A stretch of DNA of 64,000 nt from positions 124,001 to 188,000 of the forward strand of contig NZ_OGTP01000001.1 in the NCBI RefSeq assembly GCF_900258035.1. Direction: 5' to 3'. This document shows positions 35,502 through 44,652 of this stretch, piece after piece. Source of the DNA: Caballeronia novacaledonica. GTDB lineage: Bacteria > Pseudomonadota > Gammaproteobacteria > Burkholderiales > Burkholderiaceae. Within the stretch, counting starts at the first letter, position 1, and every line of letters starts with the position of its first letter. The notes beneath the pieces are model-generated. The model did not search any database. It had not been told where the DNA came from and saw only the letters and a list, made by a program, of their open reading frames with translations. The translations under genes and the position numbers were made by a program.

Positions 35502-36731
35502 ATGAGCGACACGTCAGTCGGCGGCTTGAAGGGTCTCGTGGCCGCGCTGCGCGTGCAACAGCACGCGCTCACCGAGCGCTGGATGAAGCTCGTGTTCGGC
35601 GATCAGGAAGTCGAACATTCCGATCAACTGACGTATCGCCAGCTCGCGGATCATCTGCCGAGCATCTTCGAGGAAATCTGCGTCGTGCTGGAATCGCGCA
35701 ACCTGCGCGACCAGGAAGGCGCGATCGAGCGCAACGCGCGCCAGCACGGCCAATGGCGCTGGCAGCAGGGTTATCGTGTCGATGAACTCGTGCGCGAGCT
35801 CGATCTGTTCCGGCAGGTGCTGCTGCTTGCCATCGGCGAGTACGCCGGCACGCACGAGAATTTCTCCCGCGAGGACGAGGAGCACGCGCGCCTCATGACC
35901 GACGAGGTGGTGAGCTTCGTCACGCTCGCGTCGATACGCGAGGCGATCGGCGAGCGCGATCGCAAGATCGACGAATACACCGGCATGTTGGAGCGCGCGA
36001 ACTACGAGCTGACGCTGCGGCAAAAACTCATCAGCGATCTGTACGAGACGCGCATGCAGATCGCGCGGCGCGTCGCGCACGATCTGCGCAACTTCCTGAA
36101 CGTATTCTCGACGGCGCTGCAACTCGCCGCCCGCTCGCCCGCGAAGCGCGACACGGCGCTCGGTCTCGCCAACCGGCAGGTCGCCGACATGGCCACGCTC
36201 GTCGATGAAATGGTCGAATATTCGAAAGTTCTCGGCGACGATTCGCTGCTGACGGTCGAGCCGTTCGATCTCGTCGGCCTCTTCGACGAACTGATGCAGG
36301 CGTGCCGCGTCTCGACCGAATCGAAGGGGCTGAAGCTCATCGGCCACTTCGATCCGGCGCTCGGCGCGGTGACGTCGAACCGGCTGAAGGTGAAGCAGGT
36401 CGCGCTGAATCTGCTGTCGAACGCGATCAAGTACACGTCGTCGGGCGAAATCGTGCTGGCGATCGCCGCGGCGCCCGACGAGCGCTGGAAGCTGCGTGTC
36501 TCCGACACGGGCGTGGGCATCAGCGTGGCGGATCAGGAGCGCGTGTTCGAAGAGTTCGAGCGCGCCGCCGATGACGACATTCCCGGCGCGGGACTCGGGC
36601 TTGCCATCGTCAAGGAATTGTCGCGCACGCTGGACGGCGAGTTGCGGTTCCAGTCGTCGAAAGGGCACGGCAGCGTGTTTGAGGTGACGTTCCCGATGGT
36701 GCTCGTTCCGAAACCGGCGGACGGCAAATAA
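35502..36731 (+). CDS. soluble histidine kinase with RsbRD-like N-terminus
   Basis: The 409-residue product has no transmembrane segment. Residues about 10-165 are helical and resemble the RsbRD_N / globin-like sensor domain of stress regulators. A coiled-coil (about 150-185) leads to the phospho-acceptor His193 in 'ARRVAHDLRNFLNVF'. The ATPase blocks are 'NLLSNAIKYT', 'DTGVGI' and 'GAGLGLAIVKEL'. The signal is unknown and no response regulator is adjacent. The start at 35502 was chosen over an upstream in-frame extension of 44 residues, which is unlike a kinase. Confidence 0.85.
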   Translation: MSDTSVGGLKGLVAALRVQQHALTERWMKLVFGDQEVEHSDQLTYRQLADHLPSIFEEICVVLESRNLRDQEGAIERNARQHGQWRWQQGYRVDELVRELDLFRQVLLLAIGEYAGTHENFSREDEEHARLMTDEVVSFVTLASIREAIGERDRKIDEYTGMLERANYELTLRQKLISDLYETRMQIARRVAHDLRNFLNVFSTALQLAARSPAKRDTALGLANRQVADMATLVDEMVEYSKVLGDDSLLTVEPFDLVGLFDELMQACRVSTESKGLKLIGHFDPALGAVTSNRLKVKQVALNLLSNAIKYTSSGEIVLAIAAAPDERWKLRVSDTGVGISVADQERVFEEFERAADDDIPGAGLGLAIVKELSRTLDGELRFQSSKGHGSVFEVTFPMVLVPKPADGK

Positions 36732-36736
36732 AAAAA

Positions 36737-36760
36737 GGCGGACGGGTCGCCCCGTCCGCC
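36737..36760 (-). terminator. intrinsic terminator between kinase and ahpF
   Basis: A perfect 10-bp stem (GGCGGACGGG / CCCGTCCGCC) with a 4-base loop, flanked by six A on the left. That becomes a T-run for the minus-strand ahpF transcript. It may also slow the plus-strand kinase transcript. Confidence 0.75.
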
Positions 36761-36788
36761 TTCGGTCACCACGACGCCTGAACTGCGC

Positions 36789-38375
36789 TCAGGCCGCCGC
36801 TTCTTCTTCGACCACTGCTTCGTCTTCCACCGACGCGCGGATCAGATGATCGAACGCCGACAGCGATGCCTTCGCGCCTTCGCCGACCGCGATCACGATC
36901 TGCTTGTACGGCACAGTCGTCACGTCGCCGGCGGCGAACACGCCCGGCAGCGACGTCGCGCCCCTCGCATCGACGACGATCTCGCCGTGCTTCGACAATT
37001 CCACCGTGCCCTTCAGCCATTCGGTGTTCGGCACGAGGCCGATCTGCACGAACACGCCTTCCAGTTCCGCGTGATGGCTCGCGCCCGTCGCGCGGTCCGT
37101 GTACGTGATGCCGTTCACTTTCTTGCCGTCGCCGGTGATTTCGGTCGTCTGCGCCGCCGTGACGATCGTCACGTTCGACAGACTGCGCAGCTTCTTCTGC
37201 AACACCGCATCCGCGCGCAGCTCGTTGCCGAACTCGATCAGCGTGACCGCCGAGACGATGCCCGCGAGATCGATCGCCGCTTCGACGCCCGAATTTCCGC
37301 CGCCCACCACCGCGACGCGCTTGCCCTTGAAGAGCGGGCCGTCGCAGTGCGGGCAGTACGCCACGCCGCGCCCGCGATATTCGCGCTCGCCCGGCACGTC
37401 GATTTCGCGCCAGCGCGCGCCGGTCGACAGAATCACCGTCTTCGCCTTCAGCACCGCGCCGCTCGCCAGATGAATCTCGTTGATGCGGCCCGGCACGAGC
37501 TTTTCGGCGCGCTGCACGTCCATCACGTCGACTTCATAGGTTTTCACGTGCTGTTCGAGCGCGGTCGCGAACTTCGGTCCTTCGGTTTCCTGCACGGAAA
37601 CGAAGTTTTCGATGGCCATCGTATCGATCACCTGGCCGCCGAAACGCTCCGCGACGACGCCCGTCGCAATGCCCTTGCGCGCCGAATAAATCGCCGCCGC
37701 CGCGCCGGCCGGACCGCCGCCGACGATCAACGTGTCGAACACCGGCTTGTTCTCGAGTTCCTTCGCCGCGCGCGCCGATGCGCCCGTGTCCAGCTTCGCG
37801 AGAATTTCCTTCACGCCCATGCGGCCCGAGCCGAAGCTCTCGCCGTTGATGAACATCATCGGCACGGACATGACCTGACGCGCTTCGACTTCCTGCTGGA
37901 ACAACGCGCCGTCGATCGCGACGTGCTTGATGCGCGGGTTGATGACCGCCATCACGTTCAGCGCCTGCACGACTTCCGGGCAGTTCTGGCACGACAGCGA
38001 GAAATACGTTTCGAACGCGAAGTCGCCGTCGAGATTTTTGATCTGCTCGATGGTGGCGTCGTCGAGCTTGATCGGGTGGCCGCCCGCCTGCAGCAGCGCA
38101 AGCACGAGCGACGTGAATTCGTGGCCCATCGGGATGCCGGCGAACCGGATGCCCGCGGGCTTGCCCGCTTCGCCGATGGTGAAGGACGGACGGCGCGCGC
38201 TGGCGTCCTCTTTCTCGACGACGCTGATCTGATGCGACAGCGAGGCGATCTCGTCGAGCAGGCTTTTCAGCTCGCGCGATTTGTCGCCGTCGTCGAGGAA
38301 GGCGACGAGTTCGATCGGCCGGGTGACTTTTTCCAAATACGCTTTTAACTGGTTCTTGAGATTGGCGTCGAGCAT
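36789..38375 (-). CDS. ahpF: alkyl hydroperoxide reductase subunit F
   Basis: The 528-residue flavoprotein contains an N-terminal glutaredoxin/PDO-like part with a CxxC at Cys129/Cys132 ('LSCQNCPEV'), and a thioredoxin-reductase-like core with '[19 protein letters not shown]' for FAD and the redox pair Cys341/Cys344 ('YCPHCDG'). It uses NADH to reduce AhpC, which removes peroxides. It is downstream of ahpC on the same strand with 145 bases between, so it can be cotranscribed or separately promoted. The C-terminus is extended by an acidic tail ('[12 protein letters not shown]'). Confidence 0.95.
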   Translation of the reverse strand: MLDANLKNQLKAYLEKVTRPIELVAFLDDGDKSRELKSLLDEIASLSHQISVVEKEDASARRPSFTIGEAGKPAGIRFAGIPMGHEFTSLVLALLQAGGHPIKLDDATIEQIKNLDGDFAFETYFSLSCQNCPEVVQALNVMAVINPRIKHVAIDGALFQQEVEARQVMSVPMMFINGESFGSGRMGVKEILAKLDTGASARAAKELENKPVFDTLIVGGGPAGAAAAIYSARKGIATGVVAERFGGQVIDTMAIENFVSVQETEGPKFATALEQHVKTYEVDVMDVQRAEKLVPGRINEIHLASGAVLKAKTVILSTGARWREIDVPGEREYRGRGVAYCPHCDGPLFKGKRVAVVGGGNSGVEAAIDLAGIVSAVTLIEFGNELRADAVLQKKLRSLSNVTIVTAAQTTEITGDGKKVNGITYTDRATGASHHAELEGVFVQIGLVPNTEWLKGTVELSKHGEIVVDARGATSLPGVFAAGDVTTVPYKQIVIAVGEGAKASLSAFDHLIRASVEDEAVVEEEAAA

Positions 38376-38520
38376 GGCGATGTCCGTTCCTTGACTGGGT
38401 CTTGCAGACGCGCCTCGCCGCGTCGCTGCGATGTTCGCAGCGCCGGACGAAGGCGTTTTTCGGGGTGAACTTGCCGCTGAACCGCGACAAGTTCGATGCA
38501 GCGCTCGCGAGAAACGAGGC

Positions 38521-39084
38521 TTAGATCTTGCCGATCAGGTCGAGCGACGGGGTCAGCGTTTCAGCGCCCGGCGTCCACTTGGCGGGGCACACTTGACCCG
38601 GGTTCTTCGCGATGTATTGCGCAGCCTGAACCTTGCGGAGCAGTTCGCCGGCGTCACGGCCGATGCCGTTGTCGTGCACTTCGCACAGCTTGATCTCGCC
38701 TTCCGGGTTGATCACGAACGTGCCGCGCAGCGCCAGGCCTTCTTCTTCGATCAGAACGTCGAAGTTGCGCGAGATTGCGAGCGTCGGGTCGGCGAGCATC
38801 GGATACTTGATCTTCTGGATCGTGTCCGACGTGTCGTGCCATGCCTTGTGCGTGAAGTGCGTGTCGGTCGAAACCGAGTAGATTTCCACGCCGAGTTTCT
38901 GGAATTCTTCGTAGCGGTCAGCCAGGTCGCCCAGTTCCGTCGGGCACACGAACGTGAAGTCGGCCGGGTAGAACACGAACACCGACCACTTGCCCTTCAG
39001 GCTTTCATCGGTGACGGTCGTGAAATCGCCATTGTGGTAGGCGGTTGCTTTGAACGGCTTGACTTGGCTGTTGATGATAGGCAT
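38521..39084 (-). CDS. ahpC: alkyl hydroperoxide reductase subunit C (2-Cys peroxiredoxin)
   Basis: The 187-residue protein has the peroxidatic cysteine Cys47 in '[10 protein letters not shown]' and the resolving cysteine Cys166 in 'GQVCPAKW', the typical 2-Cys peroxiredoxin arrangement. It reduces hydrogen peroxide and organic hydroperoxides in the cytoplasm and is recycled by AhpF, encoded just downstream. Its length equals that of E. coli AhpC. An OxyR-like site lies about 80-120 bases upstream. Confidence 0.96.
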   Translation of the reverse strand: MPIINSQVKPFKATAYHNGDFTTVTDESLKGKWSVFVFYPADFTFVCPTELGDLADRYEEFQKLGVEIYSVSTDTHFTHKAWHDTSDTIQKIKYPMLADPTLAISRNFDVLIEEEGLALRGTFVINPEGEIKLCEVHDNGIGRDAGELLRKVQAAQYIAKNPGQVCPAKWTPGAETLTPSLDLIGKI

Positions 39085-39125
39085 TTACCAGATTCCTTTT
39101 GGAGTGGTGTTGAAGAAGTAAGTGA

Positions 39126-39131
39126 ACTATA
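39126..39131 (-). promoter_or_regulatory. candidate -10 of ahpC
   Basis: Read on the minus strand this is TATAGT, 42 bases before the ahpC start. No clear -35 is present, as expected for an activator-dependent promoter. Confidence 0.4.
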
Positions 39132-39166
39132 CGGTAAAACTATCACACCTGCGAAGTGGATTGATT

Positions 39167-39203
39167 TTATTGTCGGGATAGTCCGGGGCTATCAGGCCGA
39201 TAT
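39167..39203. promoter_or_regulatory. OxyR-like site upstream of ahpC
   Basis: The core GATAG-N7-CTATC (39177-39193) exactly matches the ATAG-N7-CTAT unit of the OxyR consensus. At the same 7-base spacing, TTAT (39167) and ATAT (39200) are one-mismatch outer elements. It lies upstream of a -10-like TATAGT on the minus strand. Activation of ahpC by OxyR is therefore likely. Confidence 0.5.
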
Positions 39204-39299
39204 TCGTCGTTTTCCCGCATAAGGCATTGGGATTGCGTCGTTCGCTACAGGTTCCCTGGAAGCACTTGACTGCTTCCACCTTCATTTCAAGGAGGCGTT

Positions 39300-39995
39300 A
39301 TGAAAATCGGAATTATCGGGGCCGGGAATATCGGTTCCGTGCTGGCGCTGCGGTTCGGCGAGAACGGCCATGACGTGCGCATCGCCAATTCGCGCGGGCC
39401 GGCGTCGCTCGCGGAGGTCGAGCGCGAAACCGGCGCGACAGCCGTCGAGGCGCGGGAGGCGGTGAAGGACGCGGATATCGTCGTGGTGACGATTCCGGAG
39501 GCGAAAGTGCCGAATCTGCCGAAGGATCTGTTCGCGGGCGTGGCGGCGAACGTCGTCGTGATCGACACCGGCAACTATTATCCGCGGCAGCGCGACGGCC
39601 GTATCGACGGCATCGAGAAGGGCGCGACTGAAAGCCGCTGGGTCGAGCAGCAGATCGGCCGGCCGGTCGTGAAGGCGTTCAACAATATTTATGCGGACCA
39701 CCTGCGCAATCGCGGCAAGCCTTCGGGCGCGCCGGGGCGCATCGCGCTGCCGGTCGCCGGTGACGATGCGAAGGCGAAAGCCGTCGTAATGAAGCTCGTC
39801 GATGAAATCGGTTTCGATCCGGTCGATGCGGGCGAAATCGACGATTCGTGGCGTCAGCAGCCCGCGACGCCCGTTTATACCGGCGATTTCGACGCGGCCG
39901 GCGTGCGCGCGGCGCTGCAGAAGGCCGATCCGGTCCGCAAGCCCGAGTGGCGCGCGACGGACAGTAGTCCCGGCACGTTCGACAAACCTGCGTGA
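39300..39995 (+). CDS. F420-dependent NADP-reductase-like oxidoreductase
   Basis: The 231-residue protein begins with a Rossmann motif 'MKIGIIGAGNIGSVLALRFG' and continues 'DADIVVVTIPEAKVPNLP', 'VVIDTGNYYPRQRDG' and 'VVKAFNNIYADHL'. It belongs to the NADPH-dependent F420 reductase-like family, which in bacteria without F420 acts as NAD(P)H-dependent dehydrogenases of unknown substrate. AAGGAGG at 39290-39296 supports the start. It is divergent from ahpC, sharing the OxyR-like region, so peroxide control is possible but not shown. Confidence 0.83.
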   Translation: MKIGIIGAGNIGSVLALRFGENGHDVRIANSRGPASLAEVERETGATAVEAREAVKDADIVVVTIPEAKVPNLPKDLFAGVAANVVVIDTGNYYPRQRDGRIDGIEKGATESRWVEQQIGRPVVKAFNNIYADHLRNRGKPSGAPGRIALPVAGDDAKAKAVVMKLVDEIGFDPVDAGEIDDSWRQQPATPVYTGDFDAAGVRAALQKADPVRKPEWRATDSSPGTFDKPA

Positions 39996-40166
39996 GCGCG
40001 GCGCTCCGATAAGCGGCACGCCCGTACGGGAAAGCGCGGGAAGCGGTGCGCGCCGTGCGACAATCTGCAAACTTTCCCGATGGGCTTTACCATGACGAAC
40101 CGGGCTGGCGTGATGAAGCATGACGCATCGGCCGAGGTCCGGCGTCGTGGACTCGCAGATTGACCT

Positions 40167-40835
40167 ATGAAAACCGCTTCTCCCCCGCAGGACGTGCAGG
40201 ATTCGCAACATCGCTTCGGCGAGTGCGACGAGTGCGCGGATGTCGAACTCGTGGCGACCGCCACCATTCCGACGCGCTACGGCACGTTCGATTCCTACGT
40301 CTATCGCGTGAAGCACACGGACGTCGAGCACATCGCCTTCGTGATGGGCGACGTGAGCAACGGCGAATCGGTGCTCACGCGCCTGCATTCCGAATGCGTT
40401 ACCGGCGACGTGTTCGGCTCGTACCGCTGCGATTGCGGCGAGCAGCTCGACCTGGCGTTGCGCTATATCGCCGCGGAAGATCGCGGGATTTTGCTGTATC
40501 TGCGCGGGCATGAAGGGCGCGGCATCGGCCTCGCGAACAAGATCCGCGCGTATGCATTGCAGGAGCAGGGGCTCGATACCGTCGATGCGAACCTGCATCT
40601 CGGCCTGCCCGACGACGCCCGCGAATACGACTCCGCCGCCGCGATCCTGCGCGCGATGAAGGTGCAGTCGGTGCGCCTGATGAGCAACAATCCGTCGAAG
40701 TTCGACACGCTGCTCAAGCACGATATTCCCGTGTGCGAACGCGTCGCGCTCGCCATCCCGATGCGCGAGGAAAACGAGCGCTACATCAAGACGAAGCAGG
40801 CGCGCTTCGGGCATTACTTCGACGAAAACGAATAA
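40167..40835 (+). CDS. ribA: GTP cyclohydrolase II
   Basis: The 222-residue product has the zinc-binding cysteines of RibA (Cys77, Cys88, Cys90 in '[19 protein letters not shown]'), and the GTP-site blocks '[15 protein letters not shown]' and '[12 protein letters not shown]'. It converts GTP to the first intermediate of riboflavin synthesis, releasing formate and pyrophosphate. It is separate from any ribB domain. An N-terminal extension of about 25 residues with two extra cysteines is not typical of the enzyme. No FMN riboswitch was seen in the preceding 170 bases. Confidence 0.92.
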   Translation: MKTASPPQDVQDSQHRFGECDECADVELVATATIPTRYGTFDSYVYRVKHTDVEHIAFVMGDVSNGESVLTRLHSECVTGDVFGSYRCDCGEQLDLALRYIAAEDRGILLYLRGHEGRGIGLANKIRAYALQEQGLDTVDANLHLGLPDDAREYDSAAAILRAMKVQSVRLMSNNPSKFDTLLKHDIPVCERVALAIPMREENERYIKTKQARFGHYFDENE

Positions 40836-40844
40836 CGCCCGCGC

Positions 40845-41579
40845 TCATTGCGCGTCGTGAAAGATCACGCCGAGCATATGCCGCCGCCCCGACTTGAGGC
40901 GGCTCACGCCGTGCTTCATGTTCACCCGATACGGCCCGCGCGTGCCCTGCACCGGCCGATGATGCACGGCGAAGAACACCGCATCGCCCTGTGAAAGCGG
41001 CACGGATTCCACACGCGACTGCATGCGCGGACGTTGCTCCGTCATCACGAATTCGCCGCCGGTGAAATCGCGGCCGGGCGCGGAAAGCAGGATCGCCATC
41101 TGAATCGGAAAGACGTGCTCGCCGTAGAGATCCTGGTGCAGGCAGTTGAAATCGCCGGGCACGTAACGTAGCAGGAGCGGCGTCGGCCGCGTCTGTCCCG
41201 CGCGATGACAGCGCTCGATGAATTCCGCGTGCGCGCGCGGATAACGCGTCTCGATGCGCATCACTTCGTTCCACCGATTCGCGATCGGCGCGAGATGCGG
41301 ATACACCGCGTGCCGCGCGCGTTCCAGCGTGTCGGGCAGCGGATACGCGAAGTACTTGTATTCGCCGCGCCCGAAGCCGTGGCGCTCCATCACGACGCGG
41401 CTGCGAAAAATGCCGTCGCGATCGTACAGCGCGGCGAGCGTTTCGCATTCGTCGCGTGAGAGAAGAGCGGGCGCCGTCGCGCAGCCGTAGCCGTCGAGTT
41501 GCGCTTCGAGATCGGCCCAGTCGAGCGCGTCGATGCGTTCGCCGATATCGTCCGCCGTCGCGCGTTCCAGCAGCTTCAT
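40845..41579 (-). CDS. 2-oxoglutarate/Fe(II)-dependent dioxygenase
   Basis: The 244-residue product has the iron-binding facial triad His148, Asp150 ('NCLHQDLYG') and His223 ('MKHGVSRLKSG'), plus a downstream arginine for 2-oxoglutarate. It is a cupin-like hydroxylase of the prolyl-4-hydroxylase-type superfamily. The N-terminal half resembles the Burkholderia '2OG-Fe(II) oxygenase' group and has no signal peptide. The substrate is unknown. It converges with ribA, with a 9-base gap. Confidence 0.85.
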   Translation of the reverse strand: MKLLERATADDIGERIDALDWADLEAQLDGYGCATAPALLSRDECETLAALYDRDGIFRSRVVMERHGFGRGEYKYFAYPLPDTLERARHAVYPHLAPIANRWNEVMRIETRYPRAHAEFIERCHRAGQTRPTPLLLRYVPGDFNCLHQDLYGEHVFPIQMAILLSAPGRDFTGGEFVMTEQRPRMQSRVESVPLSQGDAVFFAVHHRPVQGTRGPYRVNMKHGVSRLKSGRRHMLGVIFHDAQ

Positions 41580-41673
41580 GTGTTTTCTCCGGATGTGCGT
41601 GAATTGCCGTCAGTGTGCGCCGCGCGCGCAGCGCACGCACTCCGGGTCTTGCTGCGCAATTCGGAAAGACGTG

Positions 41674-42168
41674 TCAGTGCGCCAGCGCGGTCTCTGCAAT
41701 GTGTTCATGCAGCGCGAGCTTGCGCGCGGCCAACTTCGCGCCGATCGCGACGAGATCCATCTGCGTCTTGCGCACTTCCGGAAACAGCGTGGTTTCCTCT
41801 TCCTCGATGTGATGCGTCGTGTTCTCCTTGAGCACCTTGAAGGTCGCGTCGAAACCGTCGTCGCCGGCTCTCAGGCTCGTGATTCGTTCGATCAGCGTCT
41901 TCACGAGAAAATGCTCGACGTAGGCTTCGTCCACGTCGATGCGTTGGTCGGCGGTGAGCGCGTTCTGCGCGACCGGATACAGCATTTCTTCCTCGACGAT
42001 CGCGTGGATCGTCAGCAGTTCGCACGCGCGCTGAACGAGCGTGTTCTTGCGTTCGTAGTCGTCGCGTTCCGCGCGTTCGAAGGCATCGAACAATTGTTCG
42101 ATGGCGCGGTGATCGGCTTCGAGCATGTCGAGCGCATCGATGGGTCGCGGGTTATGAGCGGCAGACAT
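41674..42168 (-). CDS. hemerythrin-domain protein
   Basis: The 164-residue protein has the hemerythrin pattern: His20 in 'ADHRAIEQLFDAFE', His55 and Glu59 in 'IHAIVEEEMLYP', His86 in 'VEHFLVK', and His118/His119 plus Glu123 in 'THHIEEEETTLFP'. It probably carries a non-haem di-iron centre for oxygen or nitric-oxide sensing or iron handling. It stands alone on the minus strand. The 110-odd bases to the next gene hold nothing I recognise. Confidence 0.86.
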   Translation of the reverse strand: MSAAHNPRPIDALDMLEADHRAIEQLFDAFERAERDDYERKNTLVQRACELLTIHAIVEEEMLYPVAQNALTADQRIDVDEAYVEHFLVKTLIERITSLRAGDDGFDATFKVLKENTTHHIEEEETTLFPEVRKTQMDLVAIGAKLAARKLALHEHIAETALAH

Positions 42169-42286
42169 GGGTTCTCCTAGGGTGGGCTTTCTCGGCCCTG
42201 TGGGGACATCTGCGTGTCCCTGAGGTGCCTGAGAGCAGCAAGACGAATGCCCGCGATGAGTCAGTTAACGGCGGCCTCGCGCGCGT

Positions 42287-44611
42287 CTAAATGGCGGGAT
42301 TGCGCGATTCGTCCAGGTCGCGTTGCCGCAGCACTTTCACCTGCCACCACGCGGGCAAAAGACGCCGCACGTCGGCGCGCGCGAAGCGGTCGTCGAGCAG
42401 ATAAAGCACGCCGCGATCGAGCGGCCCGCGAATCACGCGCCCGGCCGCCTGCACGACTTTTTGCAAGCCGGGAAACAGATACGTGTACGCATAACCCTCG
42501 CCGAACGCCGCGTGCATGCGCGCTTTCATTTGCTGGTTCACGGGGTTGAGCTGCGGCAGACCGAGCGTCGCGACGAACGCGCCGATGAGCCGCGTGCCGG
42601 GCAAATCGATCGCTTCGCCGAACGCACCGCCCAGCACGGCGAAGCCGACGCCGCGCCCGTCGGCGACGAAACGCGCGAGGAATTCGCGCTGCGCCGCTTC
42701 GCTCATCGCGCGGGACTGCTGCCAGCAGGGAATCGACGGATGTCGCGCCGCGAGCGCCGCCGCGACCTGCGCCAGATACTCGAAGCTGCTGAAGAAGCTG
42801 AGGTAATTGCCCTCGGCGCTGAAAAACTGCGCGGCGATGAGATCGGCGATGCGATCCACCGAGCGCTCGCGGTCGCGATAACGCGTGGAAAGATCGGCGA
42901 TGGCGCGCACGTCGAGCTGTTCGGCGGAAAAGGGCGATTCGACTTCGATGCGCACGCTCGATTCCGGCAGGCCGAGCGTATCGGCGTAGAAGTGCGCGGG
43001 CGTGAGCGTCGCGGAAAACAGCGCGACGCTGTGGGCGCGCGCGAAACGCGGCGCGAGGTGCGGCGCGGGAATCACGTTGCGCAGGCACAGCACGGCGTGG
43101 CGTTTCCTGGCGCTCGAACGCGCGCCGGCCAGCGTGATGTCGAAGAGCGAATGCGAGCCGAAGCGCTCCGCGATACGCGTGAAATGCATCGCATCGAAAT
43201 AGAAGCGCAAGGTGTCGGGCGTGAAGACGTCGGGTTGCCCGGCGAGCGTTTCGGTCATCAGCGAGACAGCCTGTCCGAGCGCGGTCAAAAGGCGCGCGGG
43301 CGGCTCCGCATGGGCCGCGTATTCGATGTTCGCCGCGTCCTGATCGCGCGTGATCTCGTTCCAGCTTCGCGCCACGCGCCCGAGCGCCTGCTTGAGCGGA
43401 GGCGGCGCGGTGCGGCGCATCGCGTTGAAGGCGGCCTGATCTAGCGTCGCGGAATACATGGCGCGCGCCCGTTCGACGAGGTTATGCGCTTCGTCGACGA
43501 GCACCGACACGCGCCAGCGATTCGCCTCCGCGAGCGCGAAGAGCATGGCGCTCGTATCGAAGTAATAGTTGTAGTCGCCGACGATCACGTCGCCCCAGCG
43601 CGACAGTTCCTGGCTCAGATAGTACGGACAGACTTCATGCCGCCGCGCGACCTCCGCGACCGACGTGCGATCGAACTGCGCGCATTCGAGCGCGGCGGCG
43701 CGCGCCCCGGCGAGGCGATCGTAGAAGCCGCGTGCGAGCGGACACGATTCCCCGTGACACGCGCGATCCGGATACTCGCACGCCTTGTCGCGCGCAACGA
43801 GTTCGACGACGCGCAATGGCCTGGCGGCGAGCGTCGTCAGCGCGTCGAGCGCGAGTTGGCGCCCCGCGCTCTTCGCCGTGAGAAAGAAGATCTTGTCGAG
43901 CCGCTGGCCGGGCCATGCCTTCAGCAGCGGAAAGAGCGTGCCGACCGTTTTGCCGATGCCGGTCGGTGCTTGCGCCGCGAGACATCGGCCGGACACCGCC
44001 GAGCGATACACCGCTTCCGCGAGCGCGCGCTGGCCGGGCCGGAAATCCGCGTGAGGGAAGGCGAGCGTTTTCAGCGCGTCGTCGCGCGCCGCGCCGTGCT
44101 GCATTTCCTGCTTCGCCCACGCGACGAAGCGCTCGCACTGCGCCGCGAAATGCGCAGCGAGCGCTTCGGCTGTCTGCGTTTCGACGAGCACGCTCTCGGT
44201 TTGATCGACGATATCGAAATACACGAGCGCGACCTCGATGGCTTCGAGCCCGAGCTTGCGGCACATCAGATGCGCGTACACGCGCGCCTGCGCCCAATGC
44301 AGATGCCGATGATTCAGCGGCATCGATTCGAGCTTGCCGCGATGCGTCTTGATCTCTTCGAGACGGTTGAGGGCGGGATCGTAGCCGTCGGCGCGGCCGC
44401 GCACGCACAGCGCCCCGCAGGTTTCCGACAGTGAAATTTCCTTCTGATAGCCGGCCGGCCGCCGGCTCGTCACCGCGACGTGGCCCGCGACGCCTTCCTG
44501 CGCGCTCGGCGTCGGCGTGAAGCGCAGGTCGAGATCGCCCTGTTTCGCGGTGAACTCGCACAGCGCGCGCACGGCGACGGTGTAGGCGGGCTCGTCGGAT
44601 ACTGTATGCAT
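42287..44611 (-). CDS. DinG/XPD-like ATP-dependent helicase with nuclease-like N-terminus
   Basis: The 774-residue product has a superfamily 2 helicase core: Walker A 'QAPTGIGKT', DEAH-type 'LVDEAHNLV', and late motif 'QAAGRVIRG'. Cysteines in 'CEYPDRACHGESCPLARG' and 'VCPYYL' look like an XPD/DinG-type [4Fe-4S] cluster. Before the helicase, residues about 30-110 carry a PD-(D/E)XK-like block ('RADGYDP' then 'LEEIKTHRG'). It probably unwinds damaged or R-loop DNA. The start ATG at 44611 lies inside a LexA box; a longer frame to 44857 lacks sense. Confidence 0.87.
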   Translation of the reverse strand: MHTVSDEPAYTVAVRALCEFTAKQGDLDLRFTPTPSAQEGVAGHVAVTSRRPAGYQKEISLSETCGALCVRGRADGYDPALNRLEEIKTHRGKLESMPLNHRHLHWAQARVYAHLMCRKLGLEAIEVALVYFDIVDQTESVLVETQTAEALAAHFAAQCERFVAWAKQEMQHGAARDDALKTLAFPHADFRPGQRALAEAVYRSAVSGRCLAAQAPTGIGKTVGTLFPLLKAWPGQRLDKIFFLTAKSAGRQLALDALTTLAARPLRVVELVARDKACEYPDRACHGESCPLARGFYDRLAGARAAALECAQFDRTSVAEVARRHEVCPYYLSQELSRWGDVIVGDYNYYFDTSAMLFALAEANRWRVSVLVDEAHNLVERARAMYSATLDQAAFNAMRRTAPPPLKQALGRVARSWNEITRDQDAANIEYAAHAEPPARLLTALGQAVSLMTETLAGQPDVFTPDTLRFYFDAMHFTRIAERFGSHSLFDITLAGARSSARKRHAVLCLRNVIPAPHLAPRFARAHSVALFSATLTPAHFYADTLGLPESSVRIEVESPFSAEQLDVRAIADLSTRYRDRERSVDRIADLIAAQFFSAEGNYLSFFSSFEYLAQVAAALAARHPSIPCWQQSRAMSEAAQREFLARFVADGRGVGFAVLGGAFGEAIDLPGTRLIGAFVATLGLPQLNPVNQQMKARMHAAFGEGYAYTYLFPGLQKVVQAAGRVIRGPLDRGVLYLLDDRFARADVRRLLPAWWQVKVLRQRDLDESRNPAI

Positions 44612-44619
44612 GTACAGCA
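44600..44619. promoter_or_regulatory. LexA (SOS) box overlapping the helicase start codon
   Basis: TACTGTATGCATGTACAGCA has both CTGT and ACAG half-sites and differs from the consensus palindrome at only one outer base. The helicase ATG (minus strand, 44609-44611) sits inside it, so bound LexA would cover the start codon itself. Confidence 0.8.
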
Positions 44620-44652
44620 GTCTAGCATTGGTGATCGGCGCCGACGCGCCTT

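Noticed and set aside
39996..40166. FMN riboswitch upstream of ribA
   Set aside because: None of the conserved RFN-element blocks are present in the 170 bases before the start.
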